Below, one piece after another: positions 11,667 through 23,386 of a DNA stretch of 64,000 nt; position 1 is the first letter of the stretch, and the number at the start of each line of letters is the position of its first letter. The stretch comes from Pleurotus djamor (lineage: Eukaryota > Basidiomycota > Agaricomycetes > Agaricales > Pleurotaceae), in NCBI GenBank assembly GCA_029747585.1, contig JAPEVF010000143.1, positions 1-64,000 on the forward strand, read 5' to 3'. Below the pieces are notes generated by a model, which was not told the origin of the DNA, did not search any database, and saw only the letters and a list, made by a program, of their open reading frames with translations. Made by a program: the position numbers and the translations under genes.

Positions 11667-13049
11667 TAAGAGTGGACGACACATCGCTTTTCACAATTTT
11701 ACTATGTTTTTATCTCACGATGTCACTCCTGCACCTGGTGGTTTCTCACCTCTTTATTATACAATCGATCTTATCATCATAACTTCAGTACGGCTATGGC
11801 ATCAATGACATTGCTAACGCAGATACGGGGACTGGTGCATCAGCGAAAAGGACGTCCTCTGCTGGGCCTAACAAGTCAAAATAGGCTGGTGAGACCCTGA
11901 CCACATCCTGACCAACGTCGACCACCCTATTCTAGCAAGTCATCATGAATTCTGCTAGACGCATCTCTCACCCGACTGTTGGTGCGTACATATACCACGT
12001 CCGAAGCTGTCGACACCCTACAAACCACTTGTATCCCCCGGATTTATTGATCAAACTCGCAACAACCACCCCGATGTCCTTTCAGACTACTGCCATGCTT
12101 CTGTATGTCTTGCTGGTCGAGTTTCTCTTCGCCATGTATATTCACTCCTTCAACATCCTGCCCAACATCTGCGCACGGACCCGGATGACCCGACCCTATA
12201 TAAACGCGCGACTTCGAATCTTCTCCCACGTCGTTTCTTTCTTCCCTTCCCTCATCATCGTCGCTTCGGCGGCTTCGTCCACCCTTACTCGCCTATACCT
12301 CCTCCTCTCCAACGACCTTAGACATTCTGGTACGCCTCTTCCGTCAACTTCTCTATCTAACGTCTGCTGAACATCTACGCATATACCCAGCCTTTCCATT
12401 TGGCATCAAGGCCTCATCTCCGTAAGTACTTGTGCTCTATCGGGACCTTCCCAACATGCTGACAACCTCCTGCAGCGCCCCGCGGTCATTGTGAAAATAT
12501 CTGGACGCCTTCCTTATTGATGGAGATGGAGCTTGTCGGGTACAACGTGAGTTTCTTACTTGGTTTTCATCATATCCCGTCACTCAGAATCATCCCGAAC
12601 GGTTTCGACGCGCATATATCCCCTCCGATGTGGTGCTAGCTCTTACTTTGCGTCCCTATAGAGTAATTTTATGTTGTGATATCCTGTATTCTATGCCTTT
12701 TATGAATGACATTGATTGTACTCATATTACTATCGATGGATCTTTGAGAATGACCAAGCTTGCCTACCAGTTGGTGTTAGTGTGATACTGCCAAGATTTG
12801 ACAGGTCAATGGGACGCGGTCAGGGCCTTGTAAGTACGGCCAGCGTGATGAAACCACGGTCAAGCTTGGGTCAAGCTGGCCGACTTCACGAGCATGGCAG
12901 CCCTGGTATGGCTTGGTGATTTCCGTCAAAGTTCGGTTAGGCTCGTATCGGACATGCACCAGCATATCCACCATAATCTCTAATTTTGGGGATAATCGGG
13001 GATGGTGAGCCCTAATTAGCCTTGCACCAGAGACTTTCCCTTTCGCTGA
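11667..13049. other. Intergenic or unresolved
   Basis: The first exon or exons of transaldolase should lie near the right end of this stretch, but no convincing start was found. Around 11945-12370 one plus frame reads protein-like text (for instance QHLRTDPDDPTLYKRATS), which might be part of an unrecognised gene. The GTAAGT at 12832 follows a short ATG frame and could be a transaldolase leader exon, but the residues do not fit the family. Confidence 0.3.
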
Positions 13050-14275
13050 TGACTGAAGGTGGATCTTGACTCTATGGACCCAGATATCGCTATCCTCCAT
13101 ACGACCTCTGGGGAGTCATTTGGCGATATGACATCCAATCAGGCGATCGTCTATAATGAGGCCACCAGGCCGGAAAAGAAGCACTTGGTGCAGCAAGCAA
13201 TCGGATTAGCCCAGTCGGAAGGCAAAGAAAACGAACAACGCCTGATTGACCGCGCTCTCCGTATCCTGGTCAGCTCCCTATATTCTTGCTGTTCCTCATC
13301 ACTGATGTAGACAGACCGTATTGTTGGCGAAAGGAGTTTATCCTCATTTGAGTGGTAACGTCCACGCTCAAACATCGCCGTCTGCCGCATATGACACGGA
13401 AGAAACCATCCGGGAAGCTGAAGAACTGGTCTCTTTGTTCGGTGACCATGGGATTCCAAAGTGGGTCACTATGGCGTATATTACGCGAAGCTGATGTCCG
13501 GACTGATTCGGCAGGGACCGCGTTTGCATCAAGATTCCAGCAACGCCGGAGTCCCTCATTGCATGCCGGTCTCTCGCAGATAAGGGGATACAGACGCTGG
13601 CAACTTGTTTGTTCTCTTTGCCCCAAGCAGCAGCAGCTTCCGAAGCAAACTGCATCTACGTAGCCCCATATTTCAACGGTCAGCCAAATTGCTCGATAAA
13701 CAAAGGCTCACTGGTCACTCATACTTGGCTTCAGAACTAAGAGTTCATTTTGAGCCTCATCTCTGGCGTGCATACCAGAATGCTGACCACCCGATGTGTT
13801 CAGTTATTGCATCCATCGTCAACTACTTCAAGCAAATTAAAAGCAAAACACTTGTCATGCCGGCTAGGTGCGTGCACCTCTCCGTTGAGGCGTATGGTGC
13901 CACTCATAAGTGGTGCAGTATCGTCACCAGCGATGAAGTTATCACGCTGACGAGGCTTGCGCCTGACCACTTGACCTTATCCCCCTCCGTCCTTCGTCAA
14001 CTCTCTGAGAAAACCGCTGTCGACCTGGGGTCACTGGAGCCCACGCCCTCGCGCGGCAACGCCGCTCCTTCACTGCCTGGTATGTGGCACTCTCAATCAA
14101 TTTTACTTGCGGTGGTTGTCAAAATAGACATTTAGGTTTGTTAGCCAACAACGGCCAGCTATTACGTGAAGCGCTTCTCAAGGACAAGGAGACGGCGAGA
14201 AAACTAGAGGATGCATTGAAGATATTCAAAGAGCGAGAGGACTTCACAAAAGCATATATCAAAAGCCTACTATGA
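13050..14275 (+). CDS. Transaldolase (N-terminal exon not found)
   Basis: Transfers a dihydroxyacetone unit between sugar phosphates in the non-oxidative pentose phosphate pathway, in the cytosol. Exons seen: 13050-13268, 13315-13460, 13515-13678, 13735-13867, 13919-14079, 14145-14275. The model opens at an acceptor before VDLDSMDPD, which matches the family start TTVD-x-D-x-MD, so a short first exon is missing; the ATG at 13074 is the first internal start. Marks: FGDMTSNQAIVY, the Schiff-base lysine in VCIKIPATPESL, QTLATCLFALPQAAAA, and NCIYVAPYFNELRVHF. About 317 residues are visible, normal for the family. It converges with the large disordered gene on the minus strand, the two stops lying about 200 bp apart. 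Confidence 0.88.
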
Positions 14276-14471
14276 ATGATGGGTCATGGAGAGATAAAAA
14301 TGAATGTGCAGATGAAGGATTCACAATAAATGAGAGGAAATGGTGCTGGTCAAAATAAAGAAGGGGATGTTCTACTATACGTACAAACCAGGAAGTAAAT
14401 GCAATCAGATTCGGAAAAGACATACATCATAATCATATGAATATTCATAAAAATCACGCAGTCCGAGGTGT

Positions 14472-17400
14472 TCAAGGTCTCCATGCGGGACGTGGATTCT
14501 CTTTGCGAATCCCCGCTCGTTTGAGAATTNNTGGTATTCCACCAACCTTTCCGGCTTGCGATTCCATATGTTCAAAGTTCTTGACCAGGTCCTTCACGCT
14601 CCCACCACTACTTGTTCTAGGCCGTGGATTCGGTATGCGCACCCGTTCAACAGGTGGGGTTATGGGGTTCAACTCCACAAGCCTCTTCGGCGGCTCTTTC
14701 CTGGGGAAAACAACCTTCTCCTGTATAGGCGGTGCGGGATGGAGATTGACGAGCTCCTTCGGATGCGTAGTGCGAGGAGGCGGTGGTCGGGCAGGGGTGA
14801 CAATGGGTTTGCGATGCTTTTCTAATAGATCGGGTGGAGGAAGTGGGAGACCTGAAGCACCTTTCTTCGGGCGGTTTGTGGGTTGGGGAGCTGTCTTTGA
14901 CAAGGACGGGAGATAGGAAAAGATGATGCCCTTCACCCGCTTACCCATCGTCATAGGCTGCTCGGGGGTAGCAGGATACTGGCGCTGATCAACCGACATT
15001 GAGTGCACATCTTCGTCTTCATAATATTGCTCATCTGCCAAGGTGGACGGCCCAGACGTATCTGAACCCAACTGACTGACAGCAACAGCCTCTTGCAGTA
15101 AATGTGAATACCTAGGCGCAAGTAAGCTTGGAGGAAGCTTTTTCGGTTTCTCAGGTGGTAAGTTCTGGAAGGGAGCGTCGATGTGCGGGAAGTTGATGCT
15201 CGACTGCCTANAGGGAGTACCATCAGACCGTTTGTCTAACCTAGTGCCATAGCGTGCAGCAGCCGGGGTGAAGTCGGGCACTTCGAGGGATGCCGCTCGC
15301 AACCTTCCGAAGGCGAAGGGGCTAGGAGTCCTCACGTGTGCAGGAATCGTAGGAGGAGGGATATGTCCACTGCGTTGCTTGTCCTGCAGTGCTTTCGCTC
15401 TGCGAAGAAGGTTGTCCCTGCAGCAAATTACTAAACAAACGGCGAATGACCAAGATATTTGTGACATACCGTTTCCAAGCATCGCCGAACGTACCCACAA
15501 TCTCTTCACCACCCATCAACTCAACAAAGCGATTAACTACATCATCCAGCGNAACATCATCAACATCCGCAAGGACTTCAGTACTTCCTTCAATATCCTC
15601 TCCCAAAGCGACAGTGGCGCCAACTTCAAGCCTTTCATCAGTGAAGCAAGAATCCAAAGCCTTCCAATCGTCCTTGGCCCAAACACGGTCACCTTCATCC
15701 CATTCTCGACGCGAGGGACCAGCAGTCTGGGGTACCGGAAGATGTGTAGGGAATTTCCGATTCGCTGGACAGGGTGTCGCGTAGGGATCTCGGGCCATCG
15801 AACCTACCCCTTTATCCAGATCCATACTGAAGCTACCCGCCTTGGGCACCGTTGTACATATCGACTCTGCCCGGAGTCCGTTCTCAGCTTCTTCCAAAAG
15901 CTCAGGTATCGTCATGGCAGGGCTTCCCGGAATTACCACCTTGTCANCCACCATCCCACCCAACGTGCGGCGCCGAGGGGACATCGGAGACAATCCCCTA
16001 GACCAACTTCGAGAGCGGGATTTCCCAATTCCAGCAACCGACACACTCCGACGTCTTGAACTACGGGCTAGATCCTGGACTGAGGGTGGAGGGGATGCAG
16101 ATATGGCACCTTTCTTCGGGCGGTTCAGGACAAGCTTTGAGTATAGCTCATAATCGTGCTACTCAGGAAATCAGTGCTTTGTTCGTGGCGAGATCCCTTT
16201 GGTACTCACTTGCTTAAGAATGGCAGCAGCTCGAGCCGCGGCCCTAGGATCGGCACTAGTAATCTGAACCAAACTCGTATNCCCTAAAACGTCTTCCTCT
16301 CCTTCACTATCCCCTTCCATATCATCCACAATCATCTCTGAGCGAGGCTCAGGACCGGCACGCAGGCAAATCTCGTCATCAACCTCTGCAATGAGCTCAC
16401 GAGGATCCTGTTCATCCTCTTCAATATCTTCATGGTGATCAGAGAGGAAAGAGTCCATCAGGGCATCGTCGTCTTCAGGCTTGAAGTAGTTCGTATCTGG
16501 ATCCTCAGATGATGGAGAGTGAGGATTAGGACCCGTTGATGTCGGTACCGGTGGAGGGGTTTGGCTTTCTCGGGTCGAAAAGGGTATTTCTTGAGGAGGG
16601 TCAGAATCCATTGCGGTGGGTAGCTCTGGCTCTGTAGTANGGTCATCGGGCGGGAGCACACTATTGGCATCCTGCGGGGCGAGGAATTCGGTTGGTGGTC
16701 CATCAATTACTGGACTAGGCGAATGTCGCTGCCAGTCATGTTGCTCCGGTTCGGGTTGCNGGCGGTCAAGAGATGTGTCTTCCAAACCTTCAAGACCTGC
16801 ATTGTCCTCGTACTCAACACTGTCATCAAGGCCCTTCACCTCCTCCTCAAAGCTCTCTTGCTCAAAGCTTGCATCGAAGTCAAANGCGCCTTCGGGAACA
16901 ATGCCATCGTCATCGTCCAAATGGTTCGTTTCCGTTCCTTCGTCCGCATCTGCTAGAATATCTTGCTGTGCAGATTGATCTCGGGGTAACGGATNATCAT
17001 CATGGTCGAAGCTGACATCGAAATCGAAAGCGCCAGCAGGAGCAGGCTGTATCGGCTCTTGTTCATCTGGTAGCGTGTCAACTTCGGCATGGTCATGTTC
17101 ATCCCTTATTTCTGGGACCTGCGGCAGGTCTATGNACTCTTGACGAGGGGTCGCGTCGGGGATAGGNGATGGTGTCCGCGTTACAGGAAGAGCTTCCTGG
17201 CTCAAAACCAATGGACGCGAGGTAGGTGATTTCTTCGGGAACGGACTAATCGGGTTGCCCCATCTATCCATCCGCTCCTTCGTCGCGCTTGANGGCGGAT
17301 CGTTCTTGGTTGGAACCGTAAGCAACTTCCAGCGACCGGTATACTCGCCCTGTCCTTCCCCAATCATGAGAGCATCCTTCGTTGGGGGAACNATATCAAT

Positions 17401-18936
17401 TTGGGGTAGACCCTCATTGTCGTCNTCGCTGTCAGAAAACGGAGCGTCTCCAAGATTTGGATCGAAGTTGAACACGGGAAGGATNTCACCGTCCGTGCTC
17501 ANGTCTGTGGACATATCTGGTACATCAAAGGGGATGACGGGTAGCCCATCGCCTGNTATGTCGTCGAAGTCATCGTCACTACTNGGCAGAGGAGATGAGG
17601 CAGGTAAGTCGCTGGGAATAGCAGATNTTTGAGGAGGTGTTGGTTGAGGATCTTCTTGGGCGTAATTCCGAGGGGATATCGAGGACTTGCGTGGGTTATA
17701 TGGGGGTATGTCGGGGAGGACAATCGTAACGCGTTTGTTCGACTTGGGCTTCAAGGGAGTGCGGACTTGCTCAGCACGGGGAGACCGCGACGAGCCACGA
17801 ACCTCTATGGGCCCACTGAGAAGCAGAGGATCATCAGTTGGGGAAGCTGGGGGAGGGGGGTCATTGAGGTTGATTTCCGGCATCTCAATCTTAATTGCTA
17901 GTTTAGACTTGCGGGCCTCAGTCTTTGGTGTCGCACTCCTGGTGCGCGACACGCGTGGCTTGGAGCTTGCACGAGGTCGAGATATCGGCTGGGGGCTGAG
18001 TACGACGAGTTTGGGAGGTGTAAAGACATCAGGCGGGGGTTCATAGGGTGGCACAACAGGCGTGACGCTACGCCGAGCCCNTCGAATGCCCTTCGTGCTN
18101 GTGCCATAGTCGAGTGGCTCAATAGATATTGGAGGAAGATAGTCCGCTTCTGGNTTTGTGCTGTGTGGNGACTGAAGGTAGGACCCGCNNTGCTTGCTNG
18201 GTGAGGTTCTTGGTGACNCAGTCCTGGANAAACGTGGCGTAGTCTTCATACCGTGNCGGAGGGGTGACGTTCGTTGGGCACGTGTTGGCGTAGTTTGCGG
18301 GCTAGGCGTGTGTTCCGGCTCTTGTTCAACAATGCCNTCTTCATATATGGGTGAAGCCACCCGATGTGGCTTTAGTCGTTGGCGCTGGATGGTCGATGGT
18401 GATTCCATGTCTGTGTCGCTGTCGATTAGCTGTTTAGATGGNGTTCGAGTGTTCCTAGATTGCTTGCGNGGTTTGGGGTTTGGTGTCGCTTCGAGTTGGC
18501 TTGGATGTCGAGGAGAATTGAGGCTGGAAGTTGAGCTCGCGTTAGATGTAGATGCTGTATTTCGTTTCCGCTTTGAAGTTGAAGAAGGTNNGCCTCGGGC
18601 NTTGGCCAGATGAGATGGGGCGAAGGGCGTCTGCGCAGGCGACTACAAGTTTCCTTCAAAAAACACGCATCTNCTCGACTTCANAGAGCGACGCACCCTT
18701 TGGCTCTGTAANAACTCCTCCGGCGGCGGGCTNAGCAGCGACCTCGANGCCTCAGAAGAGGCNCTCATTGAGCGAAAACTCATATCCAAAAGATTAAACT
18801 GGCTTGATGGGGGCGAGGGGAGTTGGAATGTCTCGTCCGCGTTGAAGGTGTCNGTGCGCGCCAGCGAGCGCACCTTCGTAGCGCTTTTGGGCATTCTTCG
18901 TGAGTGTGGTCGAATTGGAACATTTTCCTGGTCCAT
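14472..18936 (-). CDS. Large disordered protein of unknown function
   Basis: Three exons: 18936-16210, 16158-15470 and 15417-14472, together 1454 codons, with phases that fit. Most of the protein is low-complexity and rich in Pro, Ser, Asp and Glu, with basic stretches, as in nuclear scaffold or regulatory proteins. More ordered pieces are ADPRAAARAAAILKQHDYEL across the first splice and, in exon 2, DWKALDSCFTDERLEVG, VDDVVNRFVELMGGEEIVG and FGDAWKR, followed by DNLLRRAKALQDKQRSG in exon 3. I do not recognise the family. A TAG stop interrupts exon 1 at codon 98 (18643-18645) although both sides are open in the same frame. That is either a base error in an N-rich stretch, or translation really starts at the later ATG at 18408. 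The gene lies 453 bp downstream of the Sin1 stop, on the same strand. Confidence 0.7.
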
Positions 18937-19389
18937 AGTTACGGGACTATAGGAATGAGACACAACAATAGTCGAACCGAGGAACCTGAACAAGCCTGNA
19001 CAATTGGAGCTATNCACGTGATCGCGAGACGCGCTGCGTGGGAACGAATTAANGANNGNNNCNNANTNNCNNNNCNNACNGNNNNNGTNGNANNNNCAGT
19101 GNTTNACGNTGGCTTTCCAGAGTTTCTTTCAGNNAANTCATGNGATTTTAANNAGAAGAGAANGAANAGCNCTCAATATANNNCAGGCTNTGTGCCCATT
19201 CACCTAGGTCCCACACACGAACCTGATTGACNNGACTGCANCNNNANNNNAAANTTGTCGGAACGANCNAAGANNCAATNCAAANGTAGTAGAACCGGAA
19301 ATAAGTTATGAGACAAGATCTTCCTGAGAGGTCCAATCCTNGATCCAACANTANCGACTGTACNTANGATGCGGCNCACGGAGCGTTCA
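18937..19389. other. N-rich intergenic stretch
   Basis: Between the stop of Sin1 and the start of the large disordered gene. Dozens of Ns between 19053 and 19400 mark a low-quality consensus. No feature can be read. Confidence 0.6.
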
Positions 19390-22330
19390 CTATGTTACGT
19401 GTCGACTTCTCCTCNNCTTGTGGACAGTCCCNGACCNTTCAACGGTATTCCTCAATGANCGGATAATCTGCACAATNTCATCTGGTTTGCAAGTGTCAAN
19501 NTTNAGCAACTGGCCACGACGGGGATAGAACGAGGTGCNTACTAGCAAGTTTAGGACTCTCNGCTTCGTAATCATATTGNTTCTTCCCGGACGACCGATT
19601 GACGATGATTCTGAAGACAGACGAAGACTTCGCTGATTGTTGACAATCGGCTATACTCTTGATATGGTAGGAGAGTGTACGTCCACTGTCGAAAACGTTG
19701 CGCGCTTTGTTTACCGAAGGCATGATCTGAAAAATGGTATTCAACGGTGTATTCATGGGTAGTTCGGGATAGAAGACGAACATGAAGGTAAACATCGTCG
19801 ATTGCTAGCGTTCGCTCCTGGCGTGTAACAAGGGGCATCTTGCGGTAAATGGTATATTTCTGCAACGAGGATTAACCTCGGATCTTCAGAAAACCAAGGT
19901 ACTCTCAAACAAACCTTGTAGGTTGGGAAGGTATCCGTTGTGGTGAATCCTCCAGTATCTGGTACGTCCGACATGCGTTTGAAGATCGAGGCTATCATAA
20001 GTATCAGAGTAAGTGGAAGCTCGTCTAGTAGAGAGGGAATAAGATAATTACCGTTGGGGTCCGTGGTTCGCCCGGGTTTCATAACTTGACCTAGGGCTGG
20101 CAGAGCGCTCTGCTTCATAAGGACTAATTCTCGTGTCCCAGCGAGACTGGCAACGGTGCGATCGAGAGCGATGATAAGACTCTTATCCGCAACGAGTAGG
20201 ACATAGTCGTTGGGATTGAGCTTCCTCTTCCTACAAACCAACTCCAGCGCTTCCTGCATGTACATCCCAGCGGACCTGGGCATGATGTCAATGTGTGGAC
20301 NCAAGCGAACAGGCAAAATCCACTAACACATTGATGGTAGTGGAAATGTGCACGGCATCAGCTGTGTCCGCTACTCTGATTCTCAAGAATATTTGTGGAC
20401 CGTGAGTCGAGGGACCAAGTGACGTAGATAAGGGTGCTGAGCCAAAGGAAGAACCAAATGCAGACGGGACATTCGCTGGAACGGACAAAGTCGTAGGTGC
20501 CTTGTCGACAACCTTCTTGACCGCTGCTGTCGTCCGTGAGGGTCTGCGTTGGATCTTGGCTTCCAGTAACTGGTTCTGTTGTACTAGATGATAGACAGTC
20601 TTTTAGATCAGGGAAAAAGAGAAAGTGCTGAGCGCGAAGAAACAGACCTTGAGCAGGCGTGGCTTCCAAAATTGCGAAGGCATCTGCGTCCTTGAACTTG
20701 AGTATCTTACCACTACGATCGGGGGCTAGTCCATGCTTTCAACACATGCGCCATTGACCAGGATAAACCTCATTGCTTACCAGGAAAATCATCATCAACT
20801 TCACCATCCTCTTCCGCTATCTTCATTGTCCATCCCACGGCGGACAACTTTATTGCCCAGTTCGGGTCATCTTCTCCAGAAAGTCCTTGATCAAGCTTCG
20901 GAAGCCATCCTTCTTCCCAATAACTCCAAAGAGCAAACCCAATAACTTCCTCAACCGTTGCATCCTTTCTGACGACAAGCTGCATCGGTTTATCTGGTTT
21001 TTGGGAATGGGGGAAGAATACAGGGAGGGGTATTGATGTTGTCTCCGCTCGCCCAGATATGGCGGCGTATAGCTCAGCGAAGGGATTGCTTGACCCAGCA
21101 GTAGAGGCAAGAAGTGCAGAGAGGGCGGACTTCATTGGTTTGATCGGGGCAACAGGACGTCTCGCGAAGAGGGTTTCGGATTGGGATGATCCTCTGGCTC
21201 GTCCGCTGTCGGACTTGCGGGGAGTAGAAGATTCACCACCCAACGTTGCAGTCGATGCCTTAGAACGCAGGCGAGGGGGCCGAGCGTTGGGTACGTTGAG
21301 GTTCGCATCAGTTCTACGAGGGGGTTGTGGGGCAGTAGGAGATAGAGGAACAGAAGAGTTGGTGGTAGACGGTATGGAGCTTGAGAGAACGGAGTTGACG
21401 TCCGAGGGGCTGTCTGAATTCACTCCTGGAGTTCGCGGTGCGGCAAAATCGCTGCATTCGATGTTAGCGTGTATAAAGATGCGATGAGGTCAGACGTACG
21501 GGTCAAAGTCATCATCATAGGTTGCTGTCGGTACCCCAAAGTCAGAGTCTACATCACTGTCGATCGCAGGAGCAGGCTCATCTTCTTCTGAAGACGAGTC
21601 TATGGAGATGGGGACTGGCTTCGCTGCGCCAGGTGGCTGCCTCCGTGCTAGCATCCGAGCCTTGCGACGCCTCTCCATCTCGGCAGCGCCTTTGAACTTG
21701 GGCATGAATTGGACCACTTTAGGTGGGGGTTCTGGCGCATCTGGTGGTTTCGCGTCTGCTCCCCCTCCATCATCTTCCTTGCCAGAGTCATCAGAAGGAC
21801 CCACCACCTTTACCCATCCATCACCATTCTCGTTCTGTGCCAAGTTGCTCGTAATAGGCGGTGCGTTTCCAAGTACATCCTGCACAGGCGCACCTGAAGA
21901 AACGAAGTTTACGTTGACATCGGCCTGCCTGGGTGTTCCAGATAGCCTCTTTGATTCTGAAGCTCGTCTACCATGGACTCTCAGCCCGAAAGCACCTGAT
22001 TTGTTCCCCATGATAGTTTGGGTGTACTTGAGCTTGGCACCAGGGAAAGCAGACTGTTTTCGATCGCCATCTTCGTCCTCGCTGAGTTGGGGGCTAGAAG
22101 GTGCTGCAAGCTCTGGCCAGCGATCCACATCTGCAAGGCCTGACGCAACTATGTACGGGTTCGTTTGGTACGATGGGTCCAATGATATGATGCGTGCGCC
22201 GTATGGGTCTTCAACGTCCCGAAGATAGGACAGGCGAAGTCGGTGTATTAGATAGCTTTGGTCTGCATAAGCAGTTTTGCTTCCATAACCTCAACGGCAA
22301 AACTCACTCGGTATCAGTGATGAGAGACAT
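19390..22330 (-). CDS. TORC2 subunit Sin1/Avo1
   Basis: Sin1/Avo1 is a core subunit of TOR complex 2 and recruits AGC kinases such as Akt/Ypk for phosphorylation at the plasma membrane. Exons: 22330-22308, 22255-21500, 21451-20781, 20725-20648, 20583-20328, 20275-20052, 19991-19915, 19859-19782, then 19726 to the stop at 19390 with one more intron in an N-rich spot. Order of parts: the N-terminal motif RLSYLRDVEDPYGARI; an acidic disordered region; the CRIM domain (about residues 350-480, with LVVRKDATVEEVIGFALWSY); a Ras-binding-like domain (IFLRIRVADTADAVHIS, then LELVCRKRKLNPNDYVLLV); and a C-terminal PH domain (KYTIYRKMPLVTRQERTLAI, RTLSYHIKSIADC, FRIIVNRSS). Roughly 800 residues, typical of fungi. 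Divergent from uS8m across 243 bp. Confidence 0.9.
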
Positions 22331-22573
22331 GTTATTGAAATATCAGCTAGTCATGCACGGGGAATATGTCGAGGTGTGAACCAAGGAGTTAGTAACCACC
22401 AACTTAGCAGTGTGACTGTGCGAATATCATATTGATCGTGGGAAGCTCTCCGATGATCACAACCGAATTTCGGAGGCGTTTCGTCCAAGTTTTGCGCCGT
22501 CAGTTCGTCAATGTGAGTTCGTCGTTTGCATTTCCGACCACGTCGCCTTCGTTCAACTAAAGGACCACCATAG
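22331..22573. promoter_or_regulatory. Shared promoter region, Sin1 and uS8m
   Basis: Only 243 bp separate the two divergent start codons, so both core promoters must lie here. No TATA box was seen. Confidence 0.5.
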
Positions 22574-23038
22574 ATGCCCCTCCCTCATGACCTCTGTGCA
22601 CGCGTTCAAAATGCATTCCGTGCTCGTCACCTCCAAATTGCCGTAGACCACAACACGCAAAATCTCGGAATCCTATCCATTCTTCTCCGTTCCGGTTTCA
22701 TCTCAAATCTCACTCGAGGGACAATCGAATCCCCCAACCCAACCAACTTTCACGAAGTCTCTGACTCAAAGAAGCGAATTTGGGCAGAGCTGAAGTACCG
22801 TGATGACAGACCAGTTCTCCACGACATGGAGCTCATCAGCAAACCAAGCAAACGCGTTTTCATGGACCTGTCAGAAATACGGCTTATATGCTCAGGACGG
22901 CGCGCGCAGAAGGTGAAGCCACTAGGAATGGGGGAAATTGCCGTGGTTCGGACACAAAACAAGGAGTTTGAGTGGTTAGAGGCTCGGGAGGCATTACAAC
23001 TGAAGATTCCTGGGGAGGTCATCTGTCGGGCGCGTTGA
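22574..23038 (+). CDS. Mitochondrial small ribosomal subunit protein uS8m
   Basis: Intronless, 154 residues. It binds 16S-type rRNA in the mitochondrial small subunit and helps assemble the platform. The start MPLPHDLCARVQNAFRARH matches the S8 N-terminal helix, followed by LGILSILLRSGFISNLTRG (the helix-turn of S8). The C-terminal half carries KRVFMDLSEIRLICSGRRA and ends VICRAR. The length and spacing agree with fungal Mrps8. The start at 22574 is the only ATG giving the complete first helix. The import signal must be internal or the N-terminal helix itself. Confidence 0.88.
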   Translation: MPLPHDLCARVQNAFRARHLQIAVDHNTQNLGILSILLRSGFISNLTRGTIESPNPTNFHEVSDSKKRIWAELKYRDDRPVLHDMELISKPSKRVFMDLSEIRLICSGRRAQKVKPLGMGEIAVVRTQNKEFEWLEAREALQLKIPGEVICRAR

Positions 23039-23386
23039 TTTTCTCTTCTACTTTGCTGTTCCGTTTCAATGATTCAACATTCCGCATCTTGCTGTTGGCC
23101 CCCAACCAGCCAAGCATCAACATCCCTAGAGCGCCAGTGGTTGTTCTCGTTCTCATAACACGGATTCATTATGATCTGGAGATGGCATGTCAACTGAAGA
23201 ACAGAATTCATAGAGTCTGGCAGTCGCAGGCTTCGAGGTCGTTGCTTGTGTAAATATGCATTAGGGGGATACGCCTCGGTTAGGAGTGAGTTGACAATGG
23301 AGTCCGCGAACTTGTTTCTCTCCAACGTTCAACGTTCAACGCCAACTTCCATCTGTAATCCCCACCAACTCTTTCTCGATACTAAC

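Noticed and set aside
14437..14916. Plus-strand glycine-rich frame
   Set aside because: Complement of the Pro-rich C-terminal exon of the minus-strand gene.
20358..20669. A 103-codon frame overlapping Sin1
   Set aside because: It is another frame of the Sin1 linker exon; the correct frame carries the Ras-binding-like domain.
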